In this document: positions 19,571 to 27,085 of the stretch, in pieces
Numbering within the stretch: the stretch's first letter is position 1
Layout: each line of letters starts with the position of its first letter
DNA from: Akkermansiaceae bacterium
Lineage (GTDB): Bacteria > Verrucomicrobiota > Verrucomicrobiia > Verrucomicrobiales > Akkermansiaceae
Direction: 5' to 3'
Assembly: GCA_018402445.1 (NCBI GenBank)
Contig: JAGYIT010000017.1
Span: 186,001-250,000, forward strand
DNA: 64,000 nt
Made by a program: the position numbers and the translations under genes
Notes under the pieces: model-generated
What the model was told of the DNA's origin: nothing
Seen by the model: only the letters and a program-made list of their open reading frames with translations
Databases searched by the model: none

Positions 19571-20043
19571 GGTAGGGCCGATCCGGCCCGGTCGGCCCTG
19601 ATCAAACACGGTGGAGCCCTAATCACGGAATGGGAGTGAAACCTCTGTATGGCGGGCTTTTTTCTTCGTGATCTCACTCCCGCCAGAGTGAGCGGTGCGC
19701 ATGGTTTTTGAAATGGGCCGACCGGGCCGGATCGGCCCTACCGGATCAAATCACGTCGCCGTAGGTCGTGAACCCCGTGGATTCCTTCACGGCGATGTCC
19801 AGGATCTCGCCGGTGAGTTTGTTCTCATCCCCTTCGAAAATCACGATCTTGTTCTGCGGCGTCCGGCCGGAGAGGGTGCTCGGGTTGTTCTTCGACGGCC
19901 CTTCGCAAAGGACTTTCTGCACGGTGCCGACGATGGCGGCGTTCTTTTCCTTGGCGAGGCGATCCACCACCGCGAGCAGGCGCTGGTTGCGCTCCTCCTT
20001 CACGGTTTCCGGGATCTGGTCTTCCATCTCGGCGGCGGCGGGG
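19480..20043. repeat. Direct repeat R1 (564 bp), duplicate of 20911-21474
   Basis: R1 and R2 match over 564 bp at a constant offset of 1431 bp with no gaps. By eye I count about 18 mismatches (about 97% identity). R1 contains part of the VapC remnant, the 172-bp inverted-repeat element and the last ~100 codons of miaB. R2 holds the same pieces joined to full-length miaB, so R2 is the original and R1 the copy. The UPF0175/DUF3368 pair lies between them. Confidence 0.9.
19571..19742. mobile_element. MITE-like element with 28-bp perfect terminal inverted repeats, copy 1
   Basis: The ends begin GGTAGGGCCGATCCGGCC (19571) and finish with its reverse complement at 19742; the perfect arms are 28 bp. 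The centre carries a small hairpin CTCACTC-CCGCCA-GAGTGAG. No transposase is present. It lies 3 bp after the stop of the miaB fragment, exactly as copy 2 lies behind intact miaB, because both are inside the duplicated block. Confidence 0.7.
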
Positions 20044-20057
20044 GCAAGTCGGCGCAA
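19746..20057 (-). pseudogene. miaB 3'-end fragment (duplicated)
   Basis: About 95 residues match the C-terminus of the intact MiaB at 21177-22547 (DQIPETVKEERNQRLLAVV ... STGFTTYGDVI), covering the TRAM tRNA-binding end only. Homology stops at about 20043, in codons for the linker before TRAM. The preceding residues (MRRLAPAAAE) come from unrelated sequence. There is no radical-SAM domain, so it is not functional. Confidence 0.9.
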
Positions 20058-20083
20058 TTTTTAACGAGCGGTTCACTGCGGAT

Positions 20084-20584
20084 TCAAGAAGGGAACTCAT
20101 CGGCATCCTTGAGGATCTTCGATTCAAGATCCGCAGAGATCCAAAATCTTGCTCGCGCACGCAGCTCTTCGTTCAGTGGTGCCACCGCATCGACGAGTCC
20201 TCTGGCTTTCGCCTCGACAAGCAAGCCCATGGTGCCGGTGAACGGCAGCCCGTTGGCAGATGCCATGGCCCTGGCTTGGAGATCGTCGAGTATCAGCAGC
20301 GAGCCGGGATTTTCCATGGCCAGTGCTAGGCACTCAGCTTCCCCGGCGTGAACCACCGATTGAAATCCACGGACCAACAAACGGTCTTGTGGGGAAACCA
20401 CATCCAATGAGGTGACCGCGTTGGCCGCGAGAGGGAAAAGACTTCGCTTGGCAAGAAGTTCATCCACCACGGCGCGCGGCACTACCACGTTGCCAAATAG
20501 TTCACCCAGCAGACCAAGCCTGCCCATTTCCGCGAAATTGATGATCGGGGTGGTGTTGCTGATGATCAGTCGTCCTTGAGCCAT
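20084..20584 (-). CDS. DUF3368 PIN-like toxin
   Basis: This 166-residue protein has the DUF3368 signature. It begins IISNTTPIINFAEMGRLGLL (an Asn is usual at this site in the family), then VVVPRAVVDELL, AGEAECLALA, LLILDDLQARAMA and a closing TGTMGLLVEAKARGLV. DUF3368 proteins are PIN-fold putative RNases paired with UPF0175 antitoxins. It overlaps the UPF0175 gene by 19 bp on the same strand, the standard toxin-antitoxin layout. The pair is flanked by the R1 and R2 direct repeats. Confidence 0.85.
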   Translation of the reverse strand: MAQGRLIISNTTPIINFAEMGRLGLLGELFGNVVVPRAVVDELLAKRSLFPLAANAVTSLDVVSPQDRLLVRGFQSVVHAGEAECLALAMENPGSLLILDDLQARAMASANGLPFTGTMGLLVEAKARGLVDAVAPLNEELRARARFWISADLESKILKDADEFPS

Positions 20585-20835
20585 GTCGTGAGATTTTCGC
20601 GCTCCTGTGCGTAGTCCGATGCTCCAAGCGGTTGGGCGATTTTTCGTTCACCCAGCCAGTGCTGGAACTCTGCTTTTTCCATGGCGGCCAATCGACAGGC
20701 GGCGGCTCCACCGACGATGCCATCGCTGAACAACGCTGCAGCCAGACGACGGCGCAGCTCCCTCTCCATCTCGGCAGGAGGAATACGCGCCGTGGCCAGC
20801 GCATCACCCGGGAGGGTCAATATCAGATCGTCCAT
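20566..20835 (-). CDS. UPF0175-family antitoxin
   Basis: This 89-residue protein has the UPF0175 pattern: LILTLPGDALATARIPPAEM, then ERELRRRLAAALFSDGIVGG (helix rich in Arg/Ala) and AACRLAAMEKAEFQHWLGER, a small helix-turn-helix/antitoxin unit. It is first in the operon and overlaps the DUF3368 toxin. Upstream, only about 50 bp separate its ATG from the VapC remnant. It is intact. Confidence 0.83.
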   Translation of the reverse strand: MDDLILTLPGDALATARIPPAEMERELRRRLAAALFSDGIVGGAAACRLAAMEKAEFQHWLGERKIAQPLGASDYAQERENLTTWLKDD

Positions 20836-20885
20836 GGCCGGAGGATACGCCAGCCGAATGATTGCCGCCAGTCTGGATTTCAGCG

Positions 20886-21001
20886 TCAGCCCTCTAGGAA
20901 AAGGTCATCGATGCGGCGGAAGTCCTTGGTGTTGTTGGTAACGACCGTCCACTTGTGGCGGAGGTCGGTGGATGATCGCACGGCAAGATTGATCCCATCC
21001 T
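20886..21001 (-). pseudogene. VapC-type PIN toxin, C-terminal remnant (copy 2)
   Basis: It reads DGINLAVRSSTDLRHKWTVV then TNNTKDFRRIDDLFLEG and stops. It is the same VapC tail as copy 1 up to DFRRI, with a different end. The inverted-repeat element at 21002 replaces the rest of the gene on its 5' side. Confidence 0.7.
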
Positions 21002-21474
21002 GGTAGGGCCGATCCGGCCCGGTCGGCCCTGATCAAACACGGTGGAGCCGTAATCACGGAATGGTAGTGAAACCTCTGGATGGCGGGCTTTTTTCTTCGT
21101 GATCTCACTCCCGCCATGGTGAGCGGTGCGCATGGTTTTTGAAATGGGCCGACCGGGCCGGATCGGCCCTACCGGATCAAATCACCTCGCCGTAGGTCGT
21201 GAATCCCGTCGATTCCTTCACGGCGATATCTAGGATCTCGCCGGTGAGTTTGTTCTCATCCCCTTCGAAAATCACGATCTTGTTCTGCGGCGTCCGGCCG
21301 GAGAGGGTGCTCGGGTTGTTCTTCGACGGCCCTTCGCAAAGCACTTTCTGCACGGTGCCGACGATGGCCGCGTTCTTTTCCTTGGCGAGGCGATCCACCA
21401 CCGCGAGCAGGCGCTGGTTGCGCTCCTCCTTCACGGTTTCCGGGATCTGGTCGTCCATTTCCGCGGCGGGCGTG
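20911..21474. repeat. Direct repeat R2 (564 bp), original of 19480-20043
   Basis: R2 contains the end of intact miaB, the 172-bp inverted-repeat element behind it and most of the VapC remnant. See R1 for the comparison. The constant 1431-bp offset means the duplicated unit is one R copy plus the toxin-antitoxin pair. Confidence 0.9.
21002..21173. mobile_element. MITE-like element with 28-bp perfect terminal inverted repeats, copy 2
   Basis: The same element as 19571-19742 lies 3 bp past the miaB stop codon. The GC-rich ends form strong hairpins on their own (GGGCCGA ... TCGGCCC), so it probably doubles as the miaB transcript end. The central hairpin is weaker here (CTCAC ... GTGAG) because of two base changes. 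Confidence 0.7.
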
Positions 21475-22547
21475 TCCTTGCGCTTCGAGTAGCGGAACAC
21501 GAAAGCATTGTCGAAGGATAGCCGTTCTACGGTTTCCATAGTAGCAAGGAAATCCTCCTCGGTCTCGCCGGGGAAGCCGACGATGATGTCCGTGGTGATC
21601 GCGAGATCCGGCCTCGCGGCTTTCATCTTCTCGCAGATCTCGATGAACTTCGCGTTCTTGTAGGGGCGCCGCATCGCTTTCAAAATCGTGTCCGATCCGC
21701 TCTGCATCGGGAAATGGATGTGGGACATCAGTTTCGGCAGGTAGGTGAACGCCGCGACGAGGTCGTCGCGGTAGCCGATCGGATGCGGGGAGGTGAAACG
21801 GATGCGCTCGATGCCCTCCACGGCGTGCACCGCCTCTAACAACTGCACGAACGGCGATTTTCCATCGATCTTAGGAAACTCCGTGCGCCCGTAGAGATTC
21901 ACGATCTGGCCCAGCAGCGTGACTTCCTTCACGCCCTGACCGGCGAGGAATTCCACTTCCTTGACGATGTCCGCAATGGGCCGCCCGCGCTCCTTTCCGC
22001 GCGTGTCGGGCACGATGCAGAACGAGCAGCGCATGTTGCAGCCCTGCATGATGGAGACGAAGGCGGAGGCGTTGCGCGCCTTGGGCATGTGGTCGCGGAT
22101 CGTGTTCTGGGAATCCGTTTCCTCCGCGATGTCGCAGACGGAAGTCCCGCTGAGCGAAAGCGCCGGATTGTCCATCCGCGCCTCCATGCGGCTTTTCAGG
22201 ATGCCATCCACGTATTCGAAAACCTTGTGGTATTTCTGCGTGCCGACGACGACATCGAGGTGCGGGATGCGCTCGAAAAGCTCCTGCCCCCGCGATTGCG
22301 CCATGCAGCCCATGAAGCCATAGACCACGTGCGCGCGCTTCTGCCGCTGCGCGCCCATGATGCCCATTTTCCCGAGCGCCTTCTGCTCCGCCTGGTCGCG
22401 CACCGAGCAGGTGTTGATCAGGATCGCGTCGGCGTCCTTTTCCGTCGGCGTGAGGGTGTAGCCGCCCTCGGTGAACATCCGCGCCACCTGCTCGGTGTCG
22501 CGCTCGTTCATCTGGCAGCCGTAGGTCTTGAGATAAACTTTCGGCAT
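21177..22547 (-). CDS. miaB: tRNA-2-methylthio-N6-dimethylallyladenosine synthase MiaB
   Basis: MiaB is a radical-SAM methylthiotransferase that modifies A37 of tRNAs reading UNN codons; 456 residues. The N-terminal UPF0004 domain starts VYLKTYGCQMNERDTEQ with three conserved Cys for the auxiliary Fe-S cluster. The radical-SAM motif is CNMRCSFCIVPDTRGKERGR. The C-terminal TRAM domain ends STGFTTYGEVI. Length is typical. Thirteen bp upstream lies the stop of a conserved hypothetical gene on the same strand, so the two may be co-transcribed. Its 3' end was copied to 19.7-20.0 kb. Confidence 0.96.
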   Translation of the reverse strand: MPKVYLKTYGCQMNERDTEQVARMFTEGGYTLTPTEKDADAILINTCSVRDQAEQKALGKMGIMGAQRQKRAHVVYGFMGCMAQSRGQELFERIPHLDVVVGTQKYHKVFEYVDGILKSRMEARMDNPALSLSGTSVCDIAEETDSQNTIRDHMPKARNASAFVSIMQGCNMRCSFCIVPDTRGKERGRPIADIVKEVEFLAGQGVKEVTLLGQIVNLYGRTEFPKIDGKSPFVQLLEAVHAVEGIERIRFTSPHPIGYRDDLVAAFTYLPKLMSHIHFPMQSGSDTILKAMRRPYKNAKFIEICEKMKAARPDLAITTDIIVGFPGETEEDFLATMETVERLSFDNAFVFRYSKRKDTPAAEMDDQIPETVKEERNQRLLAVVDRLAKEKNAAIVGTVQKVLCEGPSKNNPSTLSGRTPQNKIVIFEGDENKLTGEILDIAVKESTGFTTYGEVI

Positions 22548-22560
22548 CAGAGGAAATGGA

Positions 22561-23127
22561 TCACGCCAGTTTCAGGCGAGCGTCGGATTCGAGTTTCTCC
22601 GTGAGGGTCGGGTATCCGCCGGGCAGCTGCATGTTGAAGCAGTGGAGATAGAGGGTGAAAATTTTCGGGTCGAACACATCGGTGAGCTTGTCCACGGTCG
22701 TATCGAGGCGCTCCTTGTCGAGGCCTTTGGGCAGGTCGCCGACGACGGAACCCTTGCCATCGTGGGGGATGCCCATGCCGTCGCAGAACATGCCGAGCAT
22801 GGATTGCTGGCCGGCCATCAGGTAGGCCTGGAGGATCTGCTCGCCGATATCGTCGCAGGCCTTGATCTGGAGGGTTTTCAGGATCCACGCGTATTGCTCG
22901 GCCAGGGATTTCTGCTGGATGAACACGGGGCGCAGCTTGCGCCGGCCCGCGAGGGTGGAGACGGCGGTTTTGTAAACGTTGCGGTCGTTCGCCCGGAACC
23001 AATCAAGGATTTCGGTGACAACGGCGGGATCGACGGCGGAGAAAATTTCGTGGGATTTCAAAACGTGCGGGTATGGATGGGGGACAAAGTCAAATCGCTC
23101 CGCCCGCGGAACGCAACCCTCTTTCAA
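22561..23127 (-). CDS. Conserved hypothetical protein upstream of miaB
   Basis: This 188-residue soluble protein is one I do not recognise. It is mostly helical by composition, with KSHEIFSAVDPAVVTEILDW near the start, VYKTAVSTLAGRRKLRPVFI in the middle and LYLHCFNMQLPGGYPTLTEK near the end. There is no signal peptide, membrane helix or known metal motif. The ATG at 23127 adds a weak N-terminus; an in-frame TTG before KSHEIF is an alternative start. Its close coupling to miaB hints at a housekeeping role, but that is only context. Confidence 0.65.
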   Translation of the reverse strand: MKEGCVPRAERFDFVPHPYPHVLKSHEIFSAVDPAVVTEILDWFRANDRNVYKTAVSTLAGRRKLRPVFIQQKSLAEQYAWILKTLQIKACDDIGEQILQAYLMAGQQSMLGMFCDGMGIPHDGKGSVVGDLPKGLDKERLDTTVDKLTDVFDPKIFTLYLHCFNMQLPGGYPTLTEKLESDARLKLA

Positions 23128-23402
23128 CGCCCCACCTCGTTGAGAGATTTCTCCGTGTCCCCATGATCTCCCGCCACAGCTCGCGGTGGCGTTTCGATTG
23201 GAAATCCAAAGCTCCCAGCTGCAGCCGTTCCCGGAAAACTGCGTAACCCCAAAACAGCAGCCGCGCCGAAAACATGACCGCTCCGGCCTGCGTCAGCCGC
23301 ACAAGGTTCCACCCCATCGCCTCCCAGCCTTTTCCTCCCTCCAGTCGCAGGGACTTGGCCAAAACCGAAAGCGAACCTGAACCGGCTTCCCGACGAAGTC
23401 CA

Positions 23403-23552
23403 TGGACTGCGGCAGCCTGCTGCCGCTTTCCGCCATGCAGCCTGCTGCGAGCGGGGCTAGCCGAGTTTTCATCGGGCGTTTCCCGTGCCAATGCCGCCGG
23501 GCTTGCAGCAGGGCTGCGTTGCCCAAAAGCTACAGCAGGCTGTAGCAGTCCA
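23403..23552. mobile_element. 150-bp inverted-repeat element with structured ends
   Basis: The left end TGGACTGCGGCAGCCTGCTG and the reverse complement of the right end TGGACTGCTACAGCCTGCTG are near-identical. Each end also forms its own hairpin: GCGGCAG ... CTGCCGC on the left and GCTACAG ... CTGTAGC on the right. The differences between the two ends are paired changes that keep both hairpins. No coding capacity; no clear target duplication. Confidence 0.65.
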
Positions 23553-23782
23553 GGGTACTCCCCAAAGCCCAGCCATCCCGCCGAACGCCATCTAGCCACA
23601 TCTTCATCCCCACCCGCCGCGCCTCCGCCCCTTCCAGCCCTTTGACTGCCTCCTGCCGGCCTCCTCGTCCGGTGTCCGCGCATCATCCGCCAACGACTCG
23701 AAATCCACCAAATCCCGCAATGTTCACCTGCCTTTCAACGCCCTACGTAACCGCCCGCGGCACATCTTTTCAACAAATCGTC

Positions 23783-23803
23783 GTTGGGACATCCTGTCCC
23801 AAC
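23783..23803. repeat. Stem-ATCCT-stem palindrome
   Basis: GTTGGGAC-ATCCT-GTCCCAAC is a perfect 8-bp stem around an ATCCT loop. It shares the loop with the palindromes at 3947-3995, although the stems differ, which suggests a family defined by its loop. Confidence 0.6.
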
Positions 23804-23815
23804 TCTTCCCTTCCA

Positions 23816-23857
23816 CTTAAGGTTTAAAACTTAAAGTTTGTAGTTTAGAAATTCCCC
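23816..23857. repeat. Degenerate 7-bp tandem repeat ending at the amidase start codon
   Basis: Units CTTAAGG, TTTAAAA, CTTAAAG, TTTGTAG, TTTAGAA and ATTCCCC run up to the ATG at 23859. There is no Shine-Dalgarno sequence within it. It is one of the heptad arrays that border start codons in this window. Confidence 0.55.
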
Positions 23858-23858
23858 C

Positions 23859-25133
23859 ATGCGCAACCCCGCCCCCATCATCGCCACCCTCTGCTTGGGG
23901 CTGCTGGTCGTGTTCCTGTTAATCCGAACCGATCCCCCGGAGCCGACGACGCCCGCCATCCCGGAAAAAACCACGCCCCCGAACCCCACCGCCCTCTCCA
24001 TCCTCGCCGCAAATCCCGACTGGACCACCCTCGAAGCCTACCAGCGCACCATTTCCCGCAGCGATTTCGAGAAACTTCTCACCGAAATTTTCACCACCGA
24101 CGAAACATGGCGCGAGTTTATCCTGATCCGCGACGAATCCGCCGAGATCATCACCAACCCCGATCCCGCCGAGCCACCCTTCGTGCTCCACTTCGCCACC
24201 CCGGAAAACACCCTCCCCACCCCGCGCGGCTGGAAGGACACCGCCACCCGCCCCATCCCGCCGGAAGGCAAGCCTTTGGCCAACCTCCACATCGCCATCG
24301 ACCCCGGCCACATCGGCGGCGAGTGGGCGAAGATCGAGGAACGCTGGTTCCAGATCGGAAACGAAAAGCCGGTCACCGAGGGCGACATGACCCTTTACGT
24401 CGCGAAACTCCTCAAACCCCTCCTCGAGGAACTCGGAGCCACCGTCACCCTCGTCCGCAGCACCGCCGAACCCGTCACCCCCCTGCGCCCGGAAAACCTC
24501 GCCTCCCTCGCCGCCGAAAACGCCATCGACGATCCCGACTCCCTCCGCCGCTTCGCCGAGCGACTCTTCTACCGCACCGCCGAAATTCGCGCACGCGCCG
24601 AGCTCGTCAACCAAACCATCAAGCCCGACCTCGTCCTCTGCCTCCACTTCAACGCCGAGGCCTGGGGCGACCCCAACAACCCCACCCTAATCCCCCGCAC
24701 CCATTTCCACATCCTCCTCAACGGTGCCTACACCCCCGACGAAGTCCGCCTCGCCGACCAACGCTTCGCCCTCCTGAAAAAGCTCCTCCAGCGCACCCAC
24801 GAGGAAGAGGCGCTCGTCGGGAAAACCGTCGCGGAAATCTTCTCGGAAATCTCCGCACTTCCCGCTTACATCTACCCGCCCGGCGGTAAGAACGTCCGCC
24901 CCGTCCCCTCAAGCCCCTTCCTCTACGCCCGCAACCTCCTCGCCAACCGCCTCTACGATGCCCCCGTCCTCTTCATGGAACCCTACGTCATGAACTCCAC
25001 TCATGACTACGCCCGCATTCAGGCCGGCGACTACGAAGGCCTCCGCGAAATCAACGGCCAGCAACTCCCCTCCATCTTCCGTGAATACGCCGAAGGCCTC
25101 GCCAAAGCTTTGATGAAACACTACTCGCGTTAG
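23859..25133 (+). CDS. N-acetylmuramoyl-L-alanine amidase-like protein (Amidase_3)
   Basis: The 424-residue product has an N-terminal membrane anchor or signal (APIIATLCLGLLVVFLLI), a Pro/Thr-rich linker, and an Amidase_3-like zinc hydrolase domain. That domain starts at IAIDPGHIGGEWAKIEERW (zinc His), continues with TEGDMTLYVAKLLKPLLEEL and TVTLVRS, and contains LVLCLHFNAEAWG (second His). Such enzymes cut the amide bond between MurNAc and the stem peptide in the periplasm. The insert before LHFNAE (RRFAERLFYRTAEIRARAEL) is long, so the substrate may differ from standard peptidoglycan. A CNNM/CBS gene follows 66 bp later on the same strand. Confidence 0.82.
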   Translation: MRNPAPIIATLCLGLLVVFLLIRTDPPEPTTPAIPEKTTPPNPTALSILAANPDWTTLEAYQRTISRSDFEKLLTEIFTTDETWREFILIRDESAEIITNPDPAEPPFVLHFATPENTLPTPRGWKDTATRPIPPEGKPLANLHIAIDPGHIGGEWAKIEERWFQIGNEKPVTEGDMTLYVAKLLKPLLEELGATVTLVRSTAEPVTPLRPENLASLAAENAIDDPDSLRRFAERLFYRTAEIRARAELVNQTIKPDLVLCLHFNAEAWGDPNNPTLIPRTHFHILLNGAYTPDEVRLADQRFALLKKLLQRTHEEEALVGKTVAEIFSEISALPAYIYPPGGKNVRPVPSSPFLYARNLLANRLYDAPVLFMEPYVMNSTHDYARIQAGDYEGLREINGQQLPSIFREYAEGLAKALMKHYSR

Positions 25134-25175
25134 CGTAGCGAAAGCCGCGCCTCCGGCCAGCTTCTTCCTTGGAGC

Positions 25176-25196
25176 TTGAAAATTGAAAATTGAAAA
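25176..25196. repeat. 7-bp tandem repeat TTGAAAA x3 before a start codon
   Basis: Three exact copies of TTGAAAA are followed by TTA and the ATG at 25200. The array occupies the position where a ribosome-binding site would normally be. Confidence 0.85.
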
Positions 25197-25199
25197 TTA

Positions 25200-26270
25200 A
25201 TGACCCTCCTCTTCATCTACATCGCCATCGCGATCGTAACCTCATTCATCTGCTCCCTGCTCGAAGCCACCCTCCTGAGCATCACTCCCGCCTCCATATC
25301 CCGCGCCAAGCAGAACGGCCTCTCATGGGGGGCTAAAATGGAGAAACTCAAGGCAGACATCGACCGCCCCCTCTCCGCCATCCTCACCCTTAACACCATC
25401 GCCAACACCACCGGAGCCGCCGGAGCCGGAGCCCAATATGCCAGTATCAGCAACAACACAGGCGAAGCTTTCTTTGTCGCCGGCCTCACCATTGCCATTC
25501 TAGTATTTTCGGAAATCATCCCCAAAACTATCGGCGCGCGCTTCGCCAACGGCATCGCCCCCTTTGCCAGCGTTTTCCTCCCCTTCCTCATCAAGCTGCT
25601 CAAACCCATCGTCTTTGTCTCCCGGTGCATCACCAACCTCATCACCGCCAAAAACCAAGAAACCAAGCTCTCCGAGCACCGCGACGAACTCCTCGCCATG
25701 GCCCGCATCGGCGAGGAATCCGGATCCCTCCGCGAACGCGAAAGCCGCTTCGTCCACAACCTCATCCAACTCAACGCCATGCGGGTCTCCGACATCATGA
25801 CCCCCCGCCCCGTCATCTTCTCCCTACCGAAAACCACCCCCCTCACCGAATTCGCCACCCTCATCGAGGACAAACCCTTCACTCGCATCCCCGTCTCCGA
25901 CAAAGGCAGCGACGACTTCGCCGGCTTCGTTATCCGCGGCGACGCCCTCATCGCACACCTCAAGGACCATTACGACACCGGCACCCTCGCCGACGTCACA
26001 CTCCCCATCGCCGTAACCCCGGAATACGTCACCGTGGACACCCTTTTCCAGCGCTTCATCGCCGAGCGACATCACATCATGCTCGTCACCGACGAGTTCG
26101 GCACCACCGTCGGCCTCGTCACCCTAGAAGACATCATCGAGACCATCTTCGGCTTCGAAATCCTCGACGAAACCGACCGTGTCCCCGACCTCCGCCAGCA
26201 AGCCCGCAACCTCTGGCACGACCGCGCCAAAAAAATGGGCATCGAGATCGACCCCGAATCTAAAGCCTAA
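25200..26270 (+). CDS. CNNM/CBS domain membrane protein (hemolysin C / CorC-type family)
   Basis: This 356-residue protein has an N-terminal CNNM (DUF21) domain of three to four membrane helices (IYIAIAIVTSFICSLLEATL; AFFVAGLTIAILVFSEIIPK), with the signature LSAILTLNTIANT and SEIIPKTIGAR. A cytoplasmic CBS pair follows (VSDIMTPRPVIFSLP; IMLVTDEFGTTVGLVTLEDI). Related proteins export Mg2+/Co2+ or regulate divalent cation flux. The C-terminal CorC_HlyC domain is missing, giving a short form that ends after the second CBS. It may be co-transcribed with the amidase upstream. The direct role is inferred from family only. Confidence 0.88.
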   Translation: MTLLFIYIAIAIVTSFICSLLEATLLSITPASISRAKQNGLSWGAKMEKLKADIDRPLSAILTLNTIANTTGAAGAGAQYASISNNTGEAFFVAGLTIAILVFSEIIPKTIGARFANGIAPFASVFLPFLIKLLKPIVFVSRCITNLITAKNQETKLSEHRDELLAMARIGEESGSLRERESRFVHNLIQLNAMRVSDIMTPRPVIFSLPKTTPLTEFATLIEDKPFTRIPVSDKGSDDFAGFVIRGDALIAHLKDHYDTGTLADVTLPIAVTPEYVTVDTLFQRFIAERHHIMLVTDEFGTTVGLVTLEDIIETIFGFEILDETDRVPDLRQQARNLWHDRAKKMGIEIDPESKA

Positions 26271-26306
26271 CAGAAAGACAGCCTCATCGCCGAGCCCCAT
26301 CCCGCC

Positions 26307-26648
26307 ATGCAAAAAGCTATCGTAACCCACTTCGACGAGATCGAGCCGCAGCAATGCCCCTGTGGCACCACCCGCCGCGCCTTCGCCGTGCCGGAGAATA
26401 CCACCGCGACGATCCACCTCGTGGACATTTCCGTGGACGCGAAAACCCACTACCACAAGAAGCTCACGGAAATCTACCTCATACTCGAAGGCGAGGGCCA
26501 CATGGAACTCGACGGCGAACTCATCCCCGTCCGCCCGATGACCACCATCTTCATCCCCCCCGGCGTGCGCCACCGCGCCATCGGGAAAATGAAGATCGTC
26601 AACATCCCCATCCCCGCCTTCGATCCCCACGACGAGTGGTTCGACTGA
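26307..26648 (+). CDS. Cupin-domain protein
   Basis: A 113-residue single-domain cupin. Motif 1 is THYHKKLTEIYLILEGEGHM (metal ligands His, His, Glu). Motif 2 is MTTIFIPPGVRHRAIG (His). The N-terminus carries a CPCG segment (QQCPCGTTRRAFAV), which is unusual for small cupins and could bind a metal. Function unknown; small cupins include isomerases, dioxygenases and sugar-binding regulators. It follows the CNNM gene by 36 bp on the same strand. Confidence 0.85.
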   Translation: MQKAIVTHFDEIEPQQCPCGTTRRAFAVPENTTATIHLVDISVDAKTHYHKKLTEIYLILEGEGHMELDGELIPVRPMTTIFIPPGVRHRAIGKMKIVNIPIPAFDPHDEWFD

Positions 26649-26670
26649 GATCAAAATTCTTTTTTAACCC

Positions 26671-27042
26671 ATGTTCTACCCTCCCTTCGCTCTCGAACCT
26701 GATCCCGCAGACTCCTTGCCCAGCCGTGCCTCCATGGCTCGCGGCATCCTGCGGCTCAAGTTCAGCGAGTATTCGGAAGATCATTTCATGGCCGGTTGGG
26801 TCAAGGGGCTTGAGTTCTTTCTGTGGGATCACCTTCACGGGAAACCCCAGGAGACACCCTTCGGGGGACCCTCGCTGGACGCATCGGAAATCGGGATCAT
26901 CCGGGGCTTGTCCATCCTTGCCGGGGGGTGGTGGGTTTGGCCGGACACCATCGGAGAGGAAGGAGTGAGTGAGATTTTCATCCCCATGGATCGCTGGATG
27001 GCCTGCCTCGACGGCAGGAGCCGGGAGAAGCACCCGTCTTGA
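26671..27042 (+). CDS. Hypothetical protein
   Basis: This 123-residue soluble protein is unrecognised. It has aromatic-rich segments (FSEYSEDHFMAGWVKGLEFF; SILAGGWWVWPDTIGEEGVS) and a conserved-looking FIPMDRWMACLDG. Many immunity-type or DUF proteins of this size have such composition, but no family is identifiable by eye. It starts 23 bp after the cupin gene and ends just before the VapBC promoter. Confidence 0.55.
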   Translation: MFYPPFALEPDPADSLPSRASMARGILRLKFSEYSEDHFMAGWVKGLEFFLWDHLHGKPQETPFGGPSLDASEIGIIRGLSILAGGWWVWPDTIGEEGVSEIFIPMDRWMACLDGRSREKHPS

Positions 27043-27076
27043 CGCATCCAACCCGCACAGTTACTGTGCAGCACAG
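27039..27076 (+). promoter_or_regulatory. vapBC promoter with overlapping palindromic operator
   Basis: A -35 box TTGACG (27039-27044) and a -10-like TACTGT (27062-27067) are 17 bp apart. The -10 lies inside alternating inverted repeats GCACAG-TTA-CTGTGC-A-GCACAG (27055-27076). This is the layout expected for autoregulation by a VapB-VapC complex. The VapB start is 9 bp further on, with an AAAGGA-type ribosome-binding site. Confidence 0.65.
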
Positions 27077-27085
27077 AAAGGAAAA

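Larger units (their letters stand above)
23128..23858. other. 731 bp without a clear gene; probably a decayed minus-strand gene with repeats
   Basis: The minus strand holds pieces of plausible protein in different frames (TLRDLVDFESLADDARTPDE; RRVGMKMWLDGVRRDGWALG; MFSARLLFWGYAVFRERLQL). No frame joins them without shifts, and I cannot name the family. An inverted-repeat element sits in the middle (23403-23552), a stem-ATCCT-stem palindrome at 23783-23803, and a heptad-like repeat just before the next gene. I see no RNA gene. Confidence 0.5.

Noticed and set aside
23090..23686. A 198-residue minus-strand frame as a real gene
   Set aside because: Much of it is translated repeat DNA (23403-23552), and it overlaps the start of the gene before miaB. 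The plausible protein pieces are in different frames, so it is treated as a decayed region.
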